Positions 1 through 5,713 of a DNA stretch of 7,439 nt are shown here, one piece after another (position 1 is the first letter of the stretch; each line of letters begins with the position of its first letter). Below the pieces are notes generated by a model. The model did no database searches. It was not told the DNA's origin and worked only from the letters and a program-made list of their open reading frames with translations. The translations under genes and the position numbers were made by a program. Source of the stretch: Campylobacteraceae bacterium (GTDB lineage: Bacteria; Campylobacterota; Campylobacteria; Campylobacterales; Sulfurovaceae); contig JALWVW010000067.1 of assembly GCA_027079365.1 (NCBI GenBank), positions 1 to 7,439 on the forward strand, in the 5' to 3' direction.

Positions 1-548
1 TTGAGTCCGATACTTTTGGCACCCACATCAAAAGCACCCCGATTGGCTGCCTCCATGATCCCCGGTCCTCCACCAGTCATGAGGGTCACCTGACAGTCTT
101 TTGGTCCCTTGCCGCTCTTTCCGATCAATCTTCCCAATTTCCGTGCCTCGTCATACCAGACGCTCCGCGCCACCATCCGCTCGGCAGCATGGAGCTCTGC
201 CATCAGTCCATCAGAGGGGGTAGATTTTTTGAGCTTCTCTTCTACTGTCTGCCGTCTCTCAACAGCACTCTGATATTCTATGATACGGGCACTGCCAAAG
301 ACAACGATCGTCTCTTCTATGCCATACTCTTTCAGCTTGGATTCCACCCTGAGATAATCCAACTGCAACCTGATTCCCCGTGCCTCTTCCGAGGCGATAA
401 AGGCAATATTCTCTTCAAGCAGCTGATAGCTTTGGCTTTTCATGATCTCCTCTACCTGCTTGGGGGCGTTAGGGTCTTCCTGCTTGGACTTTGGTTTCTG
501 CCAAGGGAAAAGTATCTTTTTGGTGTTTCTTTTTTTTGATTTTTTCAT
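1..548 (-). CDS. LOG-family Rossmann-fold protein (TIGR00730/lysine decarboxylase-like), C-terminus outside the window
   Basis: The gene begins with ATG at 548 and stays open to base 1, giving 182 codons. The N-terminus is very basic (MKKSKKRNTKK), followed by a charged, probably helical segment to about residue 78. The Rossmann core then opens with TIVVFGSAR (residues 80-88). Near residue 160 comes the family signature MTGGGPGIMEAANRGA, the nucleotide/phosphate-binding glycine loop of the LOG family. The second signature (PGGxGTxxE) would lie beyond the window edge. Characterised LOG proteins cleave nucleoside 5'-monophosphates to free base and ribose 5-phosphate; whether this one does is inference. 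The roughly 80-residue N-terminal extension puts it with the longer variants rather than the short cytokinin-activating enzymes. An AGGA ribosome binding site sits 7 nt before the ATG. It diverges from the phosphofructokinase gene. Family assignment is firm, substrate unknown. Confidence 0.88.
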   Translation of the reverse strand, partial: MKKSKKRNTKKILFPWQKPKSKQEDPNAPKQVEEIMKSQSYQLLEENIAFIASEEARGIRLQLDYLRVESKLKEYGIEETIVVFGSARIIEYQSAVERRQTVEEKLKKSTPSDGLMAELHAAERMVARSVWYDEARKLGRLIGKSGKGPKDCQVTLMTGGGPGIMEAANRGAFDVGAKSIGL

Positions 549-567
549 ATGGATATCCTCTTAAGTA

Positions 568-573
568 ATTATA
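568..573 (-). promoter_or_regulatory. -10 box (TATAAT) for the LOG-family gene
   Basis: A perfect TATAAT is read on the minus strand about 20 nt before the ATG at 548. No convincing -35 box is visible, which is common in Campylobacterota. The box overlaps the region where a -35 element of the divergent pfk promoter would lie, so the two promoters may compete. Confidence 0.5.
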
Positions 574-585
574 TACCATTTTGGC

Positions 586-591
586 TATAAT
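586..591 (+). promoter_or_regulatory. -10 box (TATAAT) for the phosphofructokinase gene
   Basis: TATAAT is preceded by the T-rich tract ATTTTGGC, the pattern typical of sigma-70 promoters in Campylobacter and Helicobacter relatives, where the -35 box is poorly conserved. It is 26 nt before the pfk ATG, with AGGAG (606-610) as ribosome binding site 7 nt before the start. Confidence 0.6.
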
Positions 592-617
592 CACTACAAA
601 GCAATAGGAGAAAAACT

Positions 618-1586
618 ATGAAACATATCGCTATCCTCTGTTCAGGTGGAGATGTCTCCGGTATGAACGCAGGTCTGAAGCGTTTTGTAGAGTACAGCAT
701 GATGCAGGGGCTAAAACCCTATTTTATAGAAAATGGTTATGAAGGGTTGATCGACGACATGATCTACCCCGCTACCTACAGCCATGTATCCGGTATCATA
801 TCCCGTGGTGGCACCATGATACACACCTCCAGATCCAAGCGTTTCAGAGAAGCATCCTGGAGACAGATCGCTATCGACAATCTCAAGGCACACCATATTG
901 ATGCTCTAGTCGTCATGGGAGGGGATGGCTCTTTCAAGGGCATGCAGAAGCTGAGCGAAGAGGCTGCAGATATCCGTTTCAGCGGTATCCCTTCTACGAT
1001 AGATAACGATATCGCCGGCACAGAATATTGTCTAGGGGTAGATACGGCACTCAACATGATCAAGTATGCCATTGACTCTATCCGTGATACCGCCTCCTCT
1101 TATGGCAGGGCCTTCGTCATCGAGGCGATGGGCAGAGGCTGTGGCTATCTTGCACTGGTTTCCGCGCTCACCAGTGGCGCCGAGATGTGTCTCATTCCCG
1201 AGATCCCCTATGACCTGGAGCAGTACAAGGAGAAATTCCTCAAGCAGAAAGCCAAAGGAAGAAAGTATTTTATCGCGGTTGTCTCAGAAGCTCTGAAAAA
1301 CACCAAACAGATAGAGCAATGGTTTGAACAAGAGATCGGTATCGAAGCGACCCCTATGGTGCTGGGACACATTCAGCGAGGAGGCAATCCCACTGTCTAT
1401 GACCGCCTCATGGCATTTCACTTTGTCACCCATGCAATTGATGGGCTACTCGATGGCAAAAAGAGTGCAGTAGTCTGTCATGACCATGGAGGATTTCACT
1501 ACAAAGAGATAGATCAGGTAGTACGGGGGAAGCGTCAGATCAGCGATGCACTCATGCAACTAGGCAGAGAGTACGGACATAGCTAA
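618..1586 (+). CDS. pfkA: ATP-type 6-phosphofructokinase (PfkA family)
   Basis: This 322-residue protein, about the usual length for bacterial PfkA, would phosphorylate fructose 6-phosphate to fructose 1,6-bisphosphate in the cytoplasmic Embden-Meyerhof pathway. Visible motifs are SGGDVSGMNA (9-18), GGDGS (101-105, where glycine after the aspartate marks ATP rather than pyrophosphate use), STIDND (126-131, holding the catalytic aspartate D129), EAMGR (169-173) and LGHIQRGG (249-256). Compared by eye with remembered E. coli PfkA, most active-site residues align without gaps. However, the residue matching R243, which binds the substrate phosphate, is T245. G124 becomes S126, and effector-site R21, R25 and R54 become K, E and Y. 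The enzyme may therefore differ in affinity or allosteric control. The start is fixed by AGGAG 7 nt upstream. Its 3' end faces the beta-CASP gene across 5 bp. Many Campylobacterota lack PFK, so its presence suggests a more complete glycolysis here. Confidence 0.93.
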   Translation: MKHIAILCSGGDVSGMNAGLKRFVEYSMMQGLKPYFIENGYEGLIDDMIYPATYSHVSGIISRGGTMIHTSRSKRFREASWRQIAIDNLKAHHIDALVVMGGDGSFKGMQKLSEEAADIRFSGIPSTIDNDIAGTEYCLGVDTALNMIKYAIDSIRDTASSYGRAFVIEAMGRGCGYLALVSALTSGAEMCLIPEIPYDLEQYKEKFLKQKAKGRKYFIAVVSEALKNTKQIEQWFEQEIGIEATPMVLGHIQRGGNPTVYDRLMAFHFVTHAIDGLLDGKKSAVVCHDHGGFHYKEIDQVVRGKRQISDALMQLGREYGHS

Positions 1587-1591
1587 GACAG

Positions 1592-2989
1592 CTATACACC
1601 AATCCTCTCTGCAAACTTTACAATATGTGCCTTTTTGCCCAATCGTTTCATGATCACCGATTGGAAAATCTCTTGTTTCTTTCTCTCCCCATGGATGAGA
1701 AATACCTTACCCAGCTTTTTAAAGCCCTCCATCCATGCGATCAACCCACTCTGGTCTGCATGGGCAGAGAACCCATTGATCGTATGTACACTGGCTTTGA
1801 CAATGATCTCTTCATGGTATATGCTGATGCGTTTCGCACCATCGATGATCTCTCTTCCCAGCGTACCCTCCACTTGGTATCCCACGAAGACCAAAGCATT
1901 CCGTTCATCCCAGAGACGGTGCTTAAAGTGCTGAAGTATCCTGCCTCCGTTGCACATTCCTGCACCAGCGATGATAATACACCTTGAATCTACTTCATTG
2001 ATCTTCCTGGAGTCCTGTACGGTCAGGGTATAGTGCAGATAAGGGAAGTCAAAAATCGTACCATCTCTCTCCAGATACTTTTGGCACTGAGCACTGAGCT
2101 CTTCTTGGTATTGCTTGTACACTTCTGTAGCACGGATCGCCATAGGTGAATCCAGAAAAACCTGACATACAGGCAGGTCACCCCTGTCATACATCTGCTT
2201 CAGCAGGCAGAGTATCTCCTGCGTCCTCTCTATGGCAAACGAGGGTATCAGTACATTACCACCTCGCGCAAAGGTCTCTAGTATCACACGCTGAAGCTCC
2301 TGACTACTCTCCTGGGCACCACGATGATTTCTATCTCCATAGGTAGATTCTATGAACAGTGTCTCTGCCTCCTCTGGTATATCCGGAGAGGACATCACCA
2401 GATCATAGTCATTACCAAGATCACCGCTGAAAACGATACTTTTTTTGGCACCCTCCTCTTCAATATGTATCTCAATGATCGCTGAATCCAGGATATGCCC
2501 GGCATTTTTGAAATTGACGAGGATATCACTACCAAGCTTTATAGGTTCGTCATATTCGGTGTAACGCACAGGAAGAGCAAAGATCGCATAGACATCCTCT
2601 CTCTCATAGAGTGGCTTGGGAATTTCCCTCTCTTTTCCTCTGCGTTGTGCTTTTCGGAAGGCTGTTTTATAGCTCTCTTCCATCAGATGTGCACTGTCCA
2701 ACAAAACGATCTCCGCCAGATCCATAGTGGAGCGATGGGTGACAATCATACCTTTAAAACCTTCTTTGACCAGTTTTGGGATCCGCCCCACATGATCCAA
2801 GTGCCCATGAGTGATCAACAGATAATCCACTTCTGAAGGATCAAAACCAAAAGGTTTATGGTTTCTCTCCTCCACAAGCCCTTGGAACATACCACAATCT
2901 ACCAGTATCGTGGTACCACACTGCAGCTGTATCAGGTGACACGACCCAGTCACAACCTCCGCTGCCCCATAAGAGTGAACTGTTGCCAT
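1592..2989 (-). CDS. MBL-fold beta-CASP nuclease (CPSF/RNA-processing exonuclease family)
   Basis: This 465-residue cytoplasmic protein has the complete beta-CASP layout. Metal-binding motifs are D31, HGHLDH (61-66), H165 in NAGHILDSA and D190 in FSGDLGN. Beta-CASP motif A is E214 in ESTYGDR, motif B is H410 in SAHAD and motif C is H433 in LIHGE. The conserved GAGMCNGGR segment lies near residue 345. All catalytic residues are present, so it should be an active zinc-dependent RNA nuclease; relatives act on RNA ends or internally, and the target here is unknown. I chose the ATG at 2989. A GTG one codon upstream (2992) also fits the frame but lies only 2 nt from the AAGGAG Shine-Dalgarno (2995-3000), while the ATG has 5 nt spacing. 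It has its own likely promoter in the preceding gap and is convergent with pfk. Confidence 0.93.
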   Translation of the reverse strand: MATVHSYGAAEVVTGSCHLIQLQCGTTILVDCGMFQGLVEERNHKPFGFDPSEVDYLLITHGHLDHVGRIPKLVKEGFKGMIVTHRSTMDLAEIVLLDSAHLMEESYKTAFRKAQRRGKEREIPKPLYEREDVYAIFALPVRYTEYDEPIKLGSDILVNFKNAGHILDSAIIEIHIEEEGAKKSIVFSGDLGNDYDLVMSSPDIPEEAETLFIESTYGDRNHRGAQESSQELQRVILETFARGGNVLIPSFAIERTQEILCLLKQMYDRGDLPVCQVFLDSPMAIRATEVYKQYQEELSAQCQKYLERDGTIFDFPYLHYTLTVQDSRKINEVDSRCIIIAGAGMCNGGRILQHFKHRLWDERNALVFVGYQVEGTLGREIIDGAKRISIYHEEIIVKASVHTINGFSAHADQSGLIAWMEGFKKLGKVFLIHGERKKQEIFQSVIMKRLGKKAHIVKFAERIGV

Positions 2990-3022
2990 CACTTCTCCTT
3001 TACAGATAGAATACTATGCCCT

Positions 3023-3028
3023 ATTATA
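3023..3028 (-). promoter_or_regulatory. -10 box (TATAAT) for the beta-CASP gene
   Basis: A perfect TATAAT on the minus strand lies 33 nt before the ATG at 2989, behind the T-containing stretch CATTTTGATA. The hexamer 17 nt upstream, TGGTGA, matches the -35 consensus at only three positions. It implies that the beta-CASP gene is transcribed separately from the CAP operon upstream. Confidence 0.5.
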
Positions 3029-3187
3029 TATCAAAATGGCTTTTCTCACCATCACTCTATCTTAGCCTGCACCTGTGCCATATTTTTCACACAAATTTTT
3101 GTATACCCGGGAGCATGTTGCGCTCGAATTATACAAGAGAAACGAAGCAAAATTATCCATGGTCTCAGCTACGCCAAAGCCTCTAGG

Positions 3188-3248
3188 CCAGAGACTCCAT
3201 ATCAATTTACCCTCTGCCAAGAGGAAGTGTTTCTACACAAGTCTCTGG
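3188..3248. repeat. 8-bp inverted repeat enclosing two smaller hairpins
   Basis: CCAGAGAC (3188-3195) and GTCTCTGG (3241-3248) are perfect reverse complements. The 45 nt between them contain CCTCT-GCCA-AGAGG and GTGT-TTCT-ACAC, so a transcript of either strand could fold as a three-way junction. Just outside lie GATGC-AC-GCATC (3258-3269) and AACC-TGT-GGTT (3274-3284). Each is short enough to arise by chance; the nesting is what stands out. Confidence 0.4.
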
Positions 3249-3301
3249 GTTCGCCACGATGCACGCATCACCAAACCTGTGGTTGTCGGGGTAATGATAT
3301 G

Positions 3302-4588
3302 CTAAGGCTCCACGATCACCTTGACACGATGCCTGCCTGTCCGTATCGTAAAACTGTCTGCATCAGCAGAGAGCATGGAGAGCTTCAGTGTATTGTGATC
3401 AAGAAAGGTCACTGAGACACGCTGAGGATAGTGGATATTCCCCAGCAGGTCATGTGCATCTTTGGGTTTGAAGTAAAGCACGCACTCACTGCCTGCTTTG
3501 ATATGGATCGTCTGTTCCGGCTGAATGATCATGTAGAGCGGCTCCTCTATCTGTGTGGTCGAGAAATGCCAGATACGCTGCTGCACCTCATCCTTGTAAC
3601 GGTACCTCAGTACTGCCTTGTAGCGGGTATTGTACGCCAGTCTCTCCTCCGGGAAAAGAGCAAACTGATGATCGGAAAACCTACCATGAGGATCATTCTC
3701 CTTATCCATAAAGTATGCAGGTACCTTCTTTTGATTTTTGTAAAGTGCAAGTGAAACATCTGAAACCTGTTCAGAGGAAGCAGGGCTGAAGAAAGCGGGG
3801 TTGAAAATCACACTCACAGGGAACCCACTCACTTCACTCTCTGGCAATGGATCCGGCGCCTCATCATAAAATACTGGTGCCACCCCTTCCTCTCCATCAT
3901 AAGGATAGAGAATGAGTGCCGGATTCTCCTGCTGTTGGGACTGCAGTGCATGTTTAAATGCTTTGGCACGGATACGATGTTTGCGATCAGCGCAGACCTT
4001 ATACACATAATTTCCCACACCACTGAAGCTCTCCTCCTGACAGAGATTTCTGATCTGACTGTTTCCCATCACATAGACGAAAGCACTGTTGCTTCCCCTG
4101 GCAGCGTCCTGTGTCACACCTACTCCCATCTCATCAATCTGCGGATCAAGAAAAGCAAAACGGTGGTAGATCGCAGAAAAAAGCCCTTCCACAGAATCCT
4201 TGGCACTGTGATGATGGGTAGAAAGGTTTTCACTGACCCGCAGTGACGCATAACCCACATGTGCAACACGATCCACAGGAGCCACTCCTGTAAAGTGAGG
4301 CTTCCCCACCGTCTCAAAATGGCTTTTGGCATGATTGGCAACCAGATAGTCTGCATGGCTCTGTGCTGCCCGTTCCAGCAGTGTATTGGGAGTGAGCCCA
4401 TTCATGGCCATCGCCTCTCTGGTCTCACTCACATAGTCAAAGGCATGACTGCGCTCATAGGCGATATCTTCCATCACTGGCTGTAGTACCACCACACTCT
4501 CTGGTCTGCTCGACCTGCTTATCTCATCAGTCATCTGCCAGACCCATCCTGCCATGACCAGCACAATGACCACAAAACCCATTCTCAT
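3302..4588 (-). CDS. CAP/SCP-domain (YkwD-like) envelope protein with C-terminal Ig-like region
   Basis: This 428-residue protein has an N-terminal hydrophobic segment (residues 4-19, no lipobox) that acts as a membrane anchor or uncleaved signal, so the rest faces the periplasm. A CAP domain spans about 45-185: RxxxGL-type helix (57-65), HADYLVANH (78-86), SHFE followed by FTGVAPVDRV (to 108), SEN (119-121) in place of the usual GEN, and YHRFAFLDP..DEMGVGV (141-158), equivalent to the GHR..IL.P...GVG motif. H90 or H98, E120 and H142 are candidates for the CAP metal-binding cleft. Residues 240-345 (VSVIFNPAFF to WHFSTT) resemble a bacterial Ig-like (Big_5/SbsA-type) domain, followed by a further beta-rich tail. 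Bacterial CAP proteins have no single known activity. The start ATG overlaps the stop of the lipoprotein gene (ATGA), so the two are cotranscribed and probably translationally coupled. The domain call is firm, the function unknown. Confidence 0.87.
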   Translation of the reverse strand: MRMGFVVIVLVMAGWVWQMTDEISRSSRPESVVVLQPVMEDIAYERSHAFDYVSETREAMAMNGLTPNTLLERAAQSHADYLVANHAKSHFETVGKPHFTGVAPVDRVAHVGYASLRVSENLSTHHHSAKDSVEGLFSAIYHRFAFLDPQIDEMGVGVTQDAARGSNSAFVYVMGNSQIRNLCQEESFSGVGNYVYKVCADRKHRIRAKAFKHALQSQQQENPALILYPYDGEEGVAPVFYDEAPDPLPESEVSGFPVSVIFNPAFFSPASSEQVSDVSLALYKNQKKVPAYFMDKENDPHGRFSDHQFALFPEERLAYNTRYKAVLRYRYKDEVQQRIWHFSTTQIEEPLYMIIQPEQTIHIKAGSECVLYFKPKDAHDLLGNIHYPQRVSVTFLDHNTLKLSMLSADADSFTIRTGRHRVKVIVEP

Positions 4589-5223
4589 TGAGCAGTATCA
4601 CCACTGACTTTGAAGTTGTCAAACGCAGTCACAGAGTCCGCCTTTGTCCATAGTCCGACATAGCCACTGGAGAAAAGTGTATCGTGGTAGTCTATCAACA
4701 GTTTGCCATTAAGATAGGCCTGTATATGATCTCCCTGTGCTACGACCCGAAGTGTACTGAAGTGCTTGAGTGGGGGTGGTGTCACGGTAGCCGATGCTAT
4801 CTCATAGCGCGACCCTTCTTTGAAGTAATAGAGACGGAAATTATCCTCTAGGGCATTGGCTCTGACAATATAGTAGTTCTCTGCATTCTTTGCACGAAAG
4901 ACGATACCACCACTCGCATCCATGCGCCCCGAAAGCAGCATGAAATCCACAGAGACATCCACTGCAGAAAATGTCTCTTTTTTGAACAGTATGAGAGGGA
5001 AATAGCTGCCCGTCTCTGTCTGCGTCACTTGATGGTCAGCAAATACCCAGCTGCCCGCCTCAGGATTCCAGGCAGGCTGCCTACTCTCGAAAGTATCGCT
5101 ATAGCTTACCGTGTGAGGTACAGCCAGTTTCTCCGCGCCTTTTGTCTCCTCTGTGCTATTGGCACTGCAGCCAGACACCATTAGTAGTAGCAACACTGCC
5201 GCCCAATACATAGACCGTTTCAT
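4585..5223 (-). CDS. Lipoprotein with concanavalin A-like/DUF1080-type domain
   Basis: This 212-residue protein starts with a classic lipoprotein signal: basic MKRSMYW, hydrophobic AAVLLLLM, then lipobox VSGC with the acylated cysteine at C19. A short Ser/Thr/Glu-rich linker leads to a beta-sandwich of about residues 40-208. Features of the DUF1080/LamG-like family are an early DTFE..PAWNPEAGSWVF segment, GGIVFRAKNAENYYIVRAN in the middle (about 105-122), HIQAYLNGKLLIDY and a closing SVTAFDNFKV. Family members bind or hydrolyse sugars, and no catalytic residues can be assigned here, so a carbohydrate-binding role is inference. The residue after the cysteine is serine, which does not suggest inner-membrane retention if the E. 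coli Lol rule applies. An AAAGGA ribosome binding site precedes the ATG. It is the first gene of an operon with the CAP protein, which overlaps it by 4 bp. Confidence 0.85.
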   Translation of the reverse strand: MKRSMYWAAVLLLLMVSGCSANSTEETKGAEKLAVPHTVSYSDTFESRQPAWNPEAGSWVFADHQVTQTETGSYFPLILFKKETFSAVDVSVDFMLLSGRMDASGGIVFRAKNAENYYIVRANALEDNFRLYYFKEGSRYEIASATVTPPPLKHFSTLRVVAQGDHIQAYLNGKLLIDYHDTLFSSGYVGLWTKADSVTAFDNFKVSGDTAQ

Positions 5224-5253
5224 GGCTTTCCTTTAAATCATACTAGGAAAAAC

Positions 5254-5259
5254 ATTATA
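5254..5259 (-). promoter_or_regulatory. Extended -10 box for the lipoprotein-CAP operon
   Basis: The minus strand reads TGGTATAAT, a perfect TATAAT with the TG extension that can replace a -35 box. It ends 30 nt before the ATG at 5223. No good -35 hexamer is visible at 17 nt spacing. It would drive both lipoprotein and CAP genes. Confidence 0.6.
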
Positions 5260-5358
5260 CCATATACCATTTTCTGCATTCTCCCGAATATACTATAGCC
5301 AGCCGTCTGGATCAAAGTATGCATCCATACGGGTACTACCTATCGACTCAGCCACTGA

Positions 5359-5451
5359 TCATACAGGCTGCGCAAACAGACCAGCTCCCACAAAAGGCAC
5401 AAGTCCCCACACTGCTGTCCATTTTAGAAAAGTTCTTCTTGCTCTCTGCAT
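5359..5451 (-). pseudogene. Short ORF encoding a Tat signal peptide, stopped just after it (probable gene remnant)
   Basis: A 30-residue frame starts with ATG at 5451, preceded by a near-perfect Shine-Dalgarno (AAAGGAG, 5457-5463) at 5 nt spacing. Residues 4-10 read ARRTFLK, a strong twin-arginine motif, followed by an uncharged segment (11-26, WTAVWGLVPFVGAGLF) and a plausible cleavage site after A27. The frame then stops at TGA (5359-5361). Beyond it the same frame stays open for 21 codons (ending YFDPDGWL) to a TAG at 5293-5295. The next frame over reads SLYDQWLSR then stop. This looks like the start of an exported, probably cofactor-bearing protein that has lost its body by nonsense mutation, frameshift or deletion. 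A genuine tiny Tat substrate cannot be excluded. It lies upstream of the lipoprotein operon on the same strand. Confidence 0.45.
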
Positions 5452-5477
5452 TGATTCTCCTTTGGATGAATATTGGA

Positions 5478-5491
5478 TATGGTACACCATA
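5478..5491. repeat. Perfect inverted repeat TATGGT-AC-ACCATA
   Basis: Two 6-bp arms flank a 2-nt centre. The site lies just upstream of the Shine-Dalgarno of the Tat-signal ORF. The near-absent loop makes a dimeric-protein operator more plausible than an RNA hairpin. No regulator family is recognised. Confidence 0.4.
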
Positions 5492-5497
5492 CCCTTC

Positions 5498-5530
5498 CCA
5501 CCTTATGTAATAATTGTGGAGAAAAGGTGG
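5498..5530. repeat. Inverted repeat CCACCTT ... AAGGTGG
   Basis: Seven-base arms at 5498-5504 and 5524-5530 enclose a 19-nt loop. Extra CCC/GGG pairing (5492-5494 with 5532-5534) lies beyond a small internal loop. No T-run follows on either strand, so it is unlikely to be an intrinsic terminator. Confidence 0.3.
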
Positions 5531-5713
5531 AGGGCAGTATTTTGTTACCATCTTTGCATTGACTACGGCCAGTCCTACAGATTTTTCATGCACATTTCAT
5601 CTCATTCTCTCAAACTTTTGGATATTTACTTTGTGCAGTAATAATTTTTGAGATGCTTTCTCTTTTGATATTTTTAGATAATATAGAGGAGAATGGAGTA
5701 AAAGGATCAAAAC

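Larger units (their letters stand above)
2990..3301. other. Intergenic gap with no convincing gene, rich in short inverted repeats
   Basis: This 312-bp gap lies between the CAP-protein stop and the beta-CASP start. Short ORFs cross it: a 76-codon plus-strand frame (GTG at 3075 to 3305) and a 32-residue minus-strand frame (3160 to 3062). Neither has a Shine-Dalgarno or a recognisable product, so I do not call them genes. From 3188 to 3284 there are several small hairpins. A second minus-strand TATAAT lies at 3128-3133 but without a -35 partner. The beta-CASP promoter sits at the low end. No tRNA, riboswitch consensus or U-tailed terminator was recognised. It could be a small RNA gene, a leader, or a decayed gene. 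Confidence 0.5.
5224..5713. other. 490-bp divergent intergenic region with Tat ORF remnant and inverted repeats
   Basis: The region separates the minus-strand lipoprotein-CAP operon from the plus-strand beta-helix lipoprotein. From low to high coordinates it holds the operon's extended -10 box, the Tat-signal ORF with its ribosome binding site, two inverted repeats upstream of that ORF, and an AT-rich stretch (5590-5700) that probably holds the plus-strand promoter. In that stretch GATAAT at about 5677-5683 is a possible -10 but has no well-placed -35. Longer ORFs crossing the gap have no ribosome binding site or recognisable product. Confidence 0.5.

Noticed and set aside
2990..2992. GTG start giving a 466-residue beta-CASP protein
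   Set aside because: It leaves only 2 nt to the Shine-Dalgarno, while the next codon, ATG at 2989, has proper spacing and matches the family's usual MATV-type N-terminus.
3062..3160. 32-residue minus-strand ORF starting MDNFASFLLYN
   Set aside because: No ribosome binding site before the ATG and no recognisable product; the length is within chance expectation.
3140..3200. Possible TPP riboswitch because of GCTGAGA on the minus strand
   Set aside because: The second conserved block (CTGATC...GGGTAA-like) is missing and the neighbouring gene has no link to thiamine.
3075..3305. 76-codon plus-strand ORF (GTG start) in the gap before the beta-CASP gene
   Set aside because: No Shine-Dalgarno, rare start codon, no recognisable motif, and it runs into the antisense 3' end of the CAP gene.
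2858..3415. 185-codon plus-strand ORF over the beta-CASP start and the following gap
   Set aside because: It is antisense to two well-supported genes and has low-complexity, non-protein-like composition.
5359..5361. TGA of the Tat mini-ORF read as selenocysteine
   Set aside because: Only a 4-bp stem (TCAG-TGG-CTGA) directly follows the TGA, which does not resemble a bacterial SECIS hairpin, and no selenoprotein family fits the sequence.
5348..5593. 81-codon minus-strand ORF in the divergent gap
   Set aside because: It overlaps the better supported Tat ORF in another frame, lacks a ribosome binding site and has no recognisable domain.
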